Part shown: positions 59,715-64,000 of the stretch, one piece after another | How the letters are laid out: each line of letters begins with the position of its first letter | Numbering within the stretch: the first letter of the stretch is position 1 | DNA from: Mucilaginibacter ginsenosidivorax | GTDB lineage: Bacteria > Bacteroidota > Bacteroidia > Sphingobacteriales > Sphingobacteriaceae | Direction of reading: 5' to 3' | DNA: 64,000 nucleotides | NCBI RefSeq assembly: GCF_007971525.1 | Contig: NZ_CP042437.1 | Location: 1,488,001-1,552,000 of the forward strand | Made by a program: the position numbers and the translations under genes | The notes under the pieces: generated by a model | What the model saw: only the letters and a program-made list of their open reading frames with translations | Told to the model about the DNA's origin: nothing | The model's database searches: none

Positions 59715-61109
59715 TTATAAGCTACCTATCATATTTTCGGGGCGAACCCATTGGTCAAACTGCTCGTTGGTTAACAGGCCCAGGCCAATGGCGGCTTCGC
59801 GCAGTGATTTATTTTCTTTTAACGCGGTTTTGGCAATTTTGGCGGCATTCTCGTAACCAATATGCGGGTTAAGCGCTGTAACCAGCATCAGCGAGTTTTC
59901 GAGGTGCTTTTTAATACCATCGTAATTTGGCTCGATACCTACAGCGCAATGATCATTGAACGATACGCAGGCATCACCAATTAACCTTGCCGATTGCAGG
60001 AAGTTTGCAGCCATAACCGGTTTAAACACGTTCAGTTCGTAATGGCCGTTTGAGCCACCTATAGATATGGTTACATCATTACCCATTACCTGTGCTGCTA
60101 CCATGGTAACAGCCTCATTTTGGGTTGGGTTAACCTTGCCCGGCATGATAGACGAACCTGGTTCGTTATCGGGGATATGGATTTCGCCGATACCCGAACG
60201 CGGACCAGAAGCCAGCATCCTGATATCATTGGCTATTTTCATTAACGATACCGCTATCTGTTTCAGCGCGCCATGGCTCTCTACAATAGCATCGTGAGCG
60301 GCCAGGGCCTCAAATTTATTTTCGGCAGTGATGAATGGCAGGCCGGTAAATTGGGCAATATATTCGGCCACCTTAACATCGTAACCTTTTGGGGTGTTGA
60401 TGCCGGTACCTACTGCCGTACCACCAAGGGCAAGCTCGGACAGGTGATCAAGTGTATTACGCAGGGCTTTTAGGCCATGATTTAATTGCGATACATAACC
60501 AGAAAATTCCTGGCCCAATGTAAGCGGCGTAGCATCCATCAAATGGGTACGGCCAATTTTTACTACCGATTTAAAAGCTTCAACCTTAGCCTGCAAAGTA
60601 TCGCGCAGTTTTTCGATACCGGGGATGGTTACATCCATCAGTATTTTGTACGCCGCGATGTGCATAGCAGTTGGGTAAGTATCGTTTGATGATTGCGATT
60701 TGTTTACATCATCATTGGGGTGGATGAAGGTTTTACCTTCACCCAGTTTGTTGCCTTGCAACACGTGAGCGCGATTGGCCACAACCTCGTTTACGTTCAT
60801 GTTTGATTGTGTGCCCGAGCCTGTTTGCCAGATAACCAGCGGAAACTCTGATGCCAGCGAGCCGGCCAAAATCTCGTCGCAAACCTGCGCTATCAGGTCG
60901 CGTTTTTCGGCAGATAGTACGCCTAAGTCGGTATTGGTATAAGCGGCAGCTTTTTTCAGATAAGCAAACGCGTCGATGATCTCTTTGGGCATAGAAGCCT
61001 CCGGACCAATTTTAAAGTTGTTGCGTGAACGTTCTGTTTGTGCTCCCCAGTATTTATCGGCAGGTACCTGTACCTCGCCCATGGTATCGTGTTCGGTTCT
61101 GAAACTCAT
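59715..61109 (-). CDS. fumC: Class II fumarate hydratase
   Basis: 464 residues, usual length. TCA-cycle enzyme interconverting fumarate and malate, no iron-sulfur cluster. Marks: [90 protein letters not shown], the catalytic-loop [16 protein letters not shown] and [20 protein letters not shown]. Start ATG 61109 lies 20 nt after a TAACTTTG box (61130-61137). Monocistronic or leading to the lipoprotein-nuclease pair downstream. Confidence 0.96.
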   Translation of the reverse strand: MSFRTEHDTMGEVQVPADKYWGAQTERSRNNFKIGPEASMPKEIIDAFAYLKKAAAYTNTDLGVLSAEKRDLIAQVCDEILAGSLASEFPLVIWQTGSGTQSNMNVNEVVANRAHVLQGNKLGEGKTFIHPNDDVNKSQSSNDTYPTAMHIAAYKILMDVTIPGIEKLRDTLQAKVEAFKSVVKIGRTHLMDATPLTLGQEFSGYVSQLNHGLKALRNTLDHLSELALGGTAVGTGINTPKGYDVKVAEYIAQFTGLPFITAENKFEALAAHDAIVESHGALKQIAVSLMKIANDIRMLASGPRSGIGEIHIPDNEPGSSIMPGKVNPTQNEAVTMVAAQVMGNDVTISIGGSNGHYELNVFKPVMAANFLQSARLIGDACVSFNDHCAVGIEPNYDGIKKHLENSLMLVTALNPHIGYENAAKIAKTALKENKSLREAAIGLGLLTNEQFDQWVRPENMIGSL

Positions 61110-61129
61110 AGCATTAAATTTTGCAGGGG

Positions 61130-61137
61130 CAAAGTTA
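61130..61137 (-). promoter_or_regulatory. TAnnTTTG -7 box for fumC
   Basis: TAACTTTG on the minus strand, 20 nt before the fumC ATG. Confidence 0.5.
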
Positions 61138-61258
61138 TGCTTTTATCTGATGCGGGAGATGAGGAAATGGTAATCTTTTTTGTGATGGGTGGGGAGTAAA
61201 ATTTCCATAATGGTTCCTCTCCAATCCCAAGGCTTTCTGTTTAAGCCATTAACATTGG

Positions 61259-62344
61259 TTATCTAATTTCACCGACTACAATTTGCCTGCTGTAATATTT
61301 AAATTGCTGGTGGGCAGTAAAGCGTTGCTTATAGTTAGCGGCAGTGAAAGAAAAACGGTTTAAATGCCAATAATGACCGCCAGTATAAAAACTTACATCA
61401 TCTAAAGTGTAACCTTTTTGAAAAGGACCTAATACCGATAAATAATGCCCTGCAAAATCATAAATACTAAATACACTTTTAGTAGCATCCTCAAAAGTTC
61501 CAAAAACATCCGTTGCATAAATAACGGAAACAGTTTGCTTTACAAAGTCTACACGGATATTGAAATTGTTAACGTTATCCTGCAATTCGGGATGTTGCAA
61601 TAATTTGTTAGGAAGCAACCTAATTTTAAATGATTGCATTGTTAATACATCGTCTAAATTAATTGGCTTACCAGTAATATGAAGTGTGTAATCATTATAT
61701 AACTCGACAAACTTAGGGAAATACGGATTTTCGATCCGTCGAATTTCCATCCATGCCGGTTCCTGGCGATTTCCCGGTAGTCCACTTACAATTGTGCCAG
61801 GTGCCGAGGCCATCAGCGCAGCTTTGTTGCCAATTAGTTGATTAAAGTAGGTTTGGACTTCTGGCAATAATTTACTTAGGGTATACTTGATAGATATGCG
61901 CAAGGGTTGTAGTGGTTGTATTGTTCGAATAGAATTGGTTACCAATGTATGTTGCGCTTTTGCCAGCCGCTGCATGCGATTTAAAGAGGTGTCAGTTTGT
62001 TTGCTTAAATGACCAATCAACAGTGCCGAGTGATGCAAACTGGTATCTAATTTTACTTTAAAAACCTGATCAATTGAATCTCGGCGCTTTAAGCTGTCGG
62101 CGACATGAATTGCAGTAAGCCGGTCCCGATCCTGGGTTTCAATTTTTTGGTAAAGTCCGCCAACTTTGATTACAATCGTCAGAATGCCAAAAAGTATAAT
62201 GCCTACTATGGCTATTTTGCCCTGTCTAGTTAATTTACCATCCTTAGGTCTAGTATCATTCATTGCCCCATACATACCGAATGCAATGCTTACTATCGGT
62301 AATGATACATCTAAGGTTGAGGTAAATAATTCAACGGTGCCCAT
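61259..62344 (-). CDS. Membrane protein of unknown function next to higBA
   Basis: 361 residues from ATG 62344 (MGTVELFTSTLDVSLPIVSI); in-frame sequence upstream lacks protein character. Two N-terminal hydrophobic segments (SLPIVSIAFGMYGAM and IAIVGIILFGILTIVIKVGG) are followed by a coiled coil (QKIETQDRDRLTAIHVADSL, ALLIGHLSKQTDTSLNRMQR) and a ~230-residue soluble C-terminal domain (QPLQPLRISIKYTLSKLLPE, FPKFVELYNDYTLHITGKPI, VSVIYATDVFGTFED). I recognise no family. AT-rich, divergent from higBA, so the pair may be part of an accessory insertion. Confidence 0.6.
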   Translation of the reverse strand: MGTVELFTSTLDVSLPIVSIAFGMYGAMNDTRPKDGKLTRQGKIAIVGIILFGILTIVIKVGGLYQKIETQDRDRLTAIHVADSLKRRDSIDQVFKVKLDTSLHHSALLIGHLSKQTDTSLNRMQRLAKAQHTLVTNSIRTIQPLQPLRISIKYTLSKLLPEVQTYFNQLIGNKAALMASAPGTIVSGLPGNRQEPAWMEIRRIENPYFPKFVELYNDYTLHITGKPINLDDVLTMQSFKIRLLPNKLLQHPELQDNVNNFNIRVDFVKQTVSVIYATDVFGTFEDATKSVFSIYDFAGHYLSVLGPFQKGYTLDDVSFYTGGHYWHLNRFSFTAANYKQRFTAHQQFKYYSRQIVVGEIR

Positions 62345-62474
62345 TATGAATGATACGATTAGGTTATTGAAATTGTAGTAAACGAACGAATATAAACGTT
62401 CTATATTTAACAAGCAAAAAATCAGCAACTTAATTTCTTTTAAATGGACTTACCCGAAAAAACACTGATTCAAC

Positions 62475-62493
62475 AGTTCACATTTTGTGAACT
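62475..62493. promoter_or_regulatory. Perfect operator-like palindrome before higB
   Basis: AGTTCACA-TTT-TGTGAACT, 8-bp perfect arms, placed 5 nt upstream of a TATATTTG -7 box. This is where an autorepressing antitoxin would bind. Confidence 0.65.
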
Positions 62494-62498
62494 ATCTA

Positions 62499-62506
62499 TA
62501 TATTTG
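62499..62506 (+). promoter_or_regulatory. TAnnTTTG -7 box for higBA
   Basis: TATATTTG. Transcription would begin near 62511-62514, upstream of the first in-frame TTG (62584). Confidence 0.55.
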
Positions 62507-62583
62507 CCAAAAACAGAAGTCCATCTTATCAAAAAACGAACTTAGAAAAGTTTTTAGCCCAATATTCAAGAGTAAAGCCTTCG

Positions 62584-62862
62584 TTGGAGGATTGGACAGA
62601 AAAGTTAAAACTTGCAAATTGGGAGCAGCCAGGTGATATAAAAAAGACTTTTAACACTGTCGACGTTTTAGGTAAAAGCAGTGACTGCGTTATTTTTGAT
62701 ATAGCGGGAAATAGCTCCAGGATGATTTGCAAGTATGTTTTCGGCACAAAACAAGTCCATCTGTTTGTTCGCTGGATTGGCACACATGCCGAATATGACA
62801 AAGTTTGTAAAGAAGGTGATCAGTACACAATTAACATTTATCGAATACAGAATCAGCCATAA
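62584..62862 (+). CDS. higB: HigB-type mRNA interferase toxin
   Basis: 92 residues from TTG 62584. The core matches HigB toxins: KLANWEQPGDIKKTFNTVDV, CVIFDIAGNSSRMICKYVFG, QVHLFVRWIGTHAEYDKVCK. Family members have about 15-20 more residues at the N-terminus; these can be read in frame upstream (NLEKFLAQYSRVKPS, 62539-62583) in a frame open from 62491, but with no ATG, GTG or TTG. So either a rare start codon is used, or the N-terminus is damaged. The toxin would cut ribosome-bound mRNA. Its TAA overlaps the antitoxin ATG by 1 nt. Confidence 0.82.
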   Translation: MEDWTEKLKLANWEQPGDIKKTFNTVDVLGKSSDCVIFDIAGNSSRMICKYVFGTKQVHLFVRWIGTHAEYDKVCKEGDQYTINIYRIQNQP

Positions 62863-63314
62863 TGAGATATACCATCATCAAAAATAAATCCCAATACGAT
62901 CAATATTGCGATCAACTGGAAGCCCTGTTGGTAGAGGCAAATAATGATACATTACAGGATGAGATAGACCTGTTAACATTATTGATTGAAAAATACGACG
63001 AAGAACATAATACATTTAAAGAAACTGACCCTATCACTTTGTTGAGGTCTTTTATGCACAATCATCATTTAAAACCACAGGATATGACCCTGATATTGGG
63101 TATCGGCAAAAGTTATGTATCTGATATTTTAAATTACAAAAAAGGGCTATCCAAAGAGGTGATCAGAAAACTGGCCGACTATTTTAAAGTGCGGCAGGAG
63201 GCTTTTAACCGGCCATATAAATTGGTATCACCTATTAACGTGCACTTGCGCAATGCCAGTGTGATGAATACGACTAAGGAATTGAAATACGCTAAAGTAA
63301 ATTTAAAACATTAG
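62862..63314 (+). CDS. higA: HigA-type antitoxin (XRE helix-turn-helix)
   Basis: 150 residues. The N-terminal ~55 residues are a helical toxin-binding segment (YDQYCDQLEALLVEANNDTL, EIDLLTLLIEKYDEEHNTF). A HTH_3 domain follows (LRSFMHNHHLKPQDMTLILG, GKSYVSDILNYKKGLSKEVI, RKLADYFKVRQEAFNRPYKL). The order toxin-antitoxin and the TAATG overlap are typical of higBA. It probably represses its own promoter through the palindrome at 62475. Confidence 0.88.
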   Translation: MRYTIIKNKSQYDQYCDQLEALLVEANNDTLQDEIDLLTLLIEKYDEEHNTFKETDPITLLRSFMHNHHLKPQDMTLILGIGKSYVSDILNYKKGLSKEVIRKLADYFKVRQEAFNRPYKLVSPINVHLRNASVMNTTKELKYAKVNLKH

Positions 63315-63332
63315 CGCATTTCCGCTGCCCGC

Positions 63333-63713
63333 CTATTTCGGATACACAAAATTCGTTTGTTCTTCTTTCAGTTTTATAGGTCTTACCTCAATTGTAGCCG
63401 AAGCCACGTATTCAAACTCGGGGTTGCCCTTCGCTATTTCCACCGCCTCGGCCAAATCTTTTGCTGTAATATGATAATAGCCAACCTGCACTTCTTTAGC
63501 AGGATCAATGGCTGTTTGTGTCCACGTGTTTTCAGTTTTTGAAATAATATAACCTTCCCGCACAATGGGCTGGGCTGCTATTAATTTACCCTCCGCTTTT
63601 AGCCGCCCGATATAAGTTTCGCATTTTTTTATAAATGCAAGGTGCTCATCTGCCGATAACGCCGCCTTCGCGTCTCCTGCATTGCGGATGTATAACATAA
63701 ATTCCCGGCCCAT
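63333..63713 (-). CDS. YCII-related (DGPF) domain protein
   Basis: 126 residues, YCII-like ferredoxin fold: EFMLYIRNAGDAKAALSADE, HLAFIKKCETYIGRLKAEGK, LIAAQPIVREGYIISKTENT and VGYYHITAKDLAEAVEIAKG, then NPEFEYVASATIEVRPI. Proteins of this group are often encoded beside ECF sigma factors, but none is adjacent here. No signal peptide. Convergent with higA, 18 bp apart. Confidence 0.85.
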   Translation of the reverse strand: MGREFMLYIRNAGDAKAALSADEHLAFIKKCETYIGRLKAEGKLIAAQPIVREGYIISKTENTWTQTAIDPAKEVQVGYYHITAKDLAEAVEIAKGNPEFEYVASATIEVRPIKLKEEQTNFVYPK

Positions 63714-64000
63714 GATTTTTAGGTTTATTAATCAATTTACAAAAATGCCCATTTTATAGCCCGATTAACGATTCCGGCCCCTTACAGGCGTTATTACTTC
63801 CGTTAGTTAAGGTACTAAAGATCCGGCAAAAGGGTTGTCTCTGTTTAACAAAATATTTTTTATTCCCGCGGGCTCTCTACCTGTGTCATTTAAGTTATGC
63901 GTTTTCAACCCCGTGGGGGTATAACCTTTGTAGAAAAGATAAAAAAATAATGCTCCGTGCCGTAGGTACGGAACTTATGTAGCGTACCTACGGCACGCAA
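63714..64000. repeat. Gene-free end with two dispersed palindromes
   Basis: CCCCGTGGGGGTATAACCTT with TGTAGAAAA (about 63910-63936) looks like a dispersed repeat. At 63957-63996 a 13-bp perfect palindrome reads GTGCCGTAGGTAC, 14-nt loop, GTACCTACGGCAC. No gene is visible. Confidence 0.75.

Overview
The window looks like a chromosomal segment of a Bacteroidota bacterium of the Sphingobacteriaceae type (Mucilaginibacter or Pedobacter-like). The signs are start codons without Shine-Dalgarno sequences, promoter boxes of the Bacteroidota form TAnnTTTG, lipoproteins and porin-like barrels, bacillithiol synthesis (bshB1), DUF4294/DUF4783/DUF6922-type proteins, and many short dispersed palindromes between genes. 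The genus is an inference from gene content. I see no rRNA, tRNA, CRISPR array, transposase or prophage.

Layout. 1-9 kb: 5' part of holA, an HsdR-N nuclease-like protein, a hybrid histidine kinase, valS, an M13 metallopeptidase and a SHOCT protein. 9.2-11 kb: an AT-rich accessory pocket with two proteins that look like distant uracil-DNA-glycosylase-fold paralogues. 11-18 kb: a persulfide dioxygenase-rhodanese fusion, mnmD, mazG, and an ECF sigma factor overlapping a membrane-anchored protein that ends in an outer-membrane-barrel-like domain. 18-27 kb: LolC/E-type permease, NamZ-like muramidase (DUF1343), fmt with an overlapping small antitoxin-like ORF, DUF3050, a class IV aminotransferase, an RluA-family synthase and an ACC-deaminase-like enzyme. 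27-31.3 kb: a minus-strand uronate/pectin cluster (kduI, mannonate-type SDR, LacI regulator, DUF4350 protein, NTF2-like protein). 31.6-44 kb: an OmpA porin with a palindrome-rich leader, lysine 6-aminotransferase, a DUF4294-gpx-bshB1 thiol/redox operon, rel/spo, fur, a DUF6922-like protein, purA and pabB. 44-54 kb: M48 protease, plsY, nadC, DUF4783, gpmI, lon. 54-64 kb: hisS, GNAT, LMW-PTP, S1/P1 nuclease, fumC, an unknown membrane protein next to a HigBA toxin-antitoxin pair, and a YCII protein.

Most genes are housekeeping. The most unusual content lies between them. At least seven intergenic or gene-edge sites carry arrays of 7-bp (one site 8-bp) words, mostly as two inverted arms, and each site has its own word set. 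One such array supplies the DNA encoding a lipoprotein signal peptide. Other points of note: eight genes with a TAnnTTTG box ending only 4-10 nt before the start codon (probable leaderless or near-leaderless mRNAs), a ~10.5-bp-phased AAGTAT array at 18.2 kb, a dispersed repeat translated as a protein tail at 12.5 kb, a perfect terminator hairpin inside a signal-peptide coding region at 49.35 kb, a sigma54-like site before lon, and a perfect operator-like palindrome at higBA.
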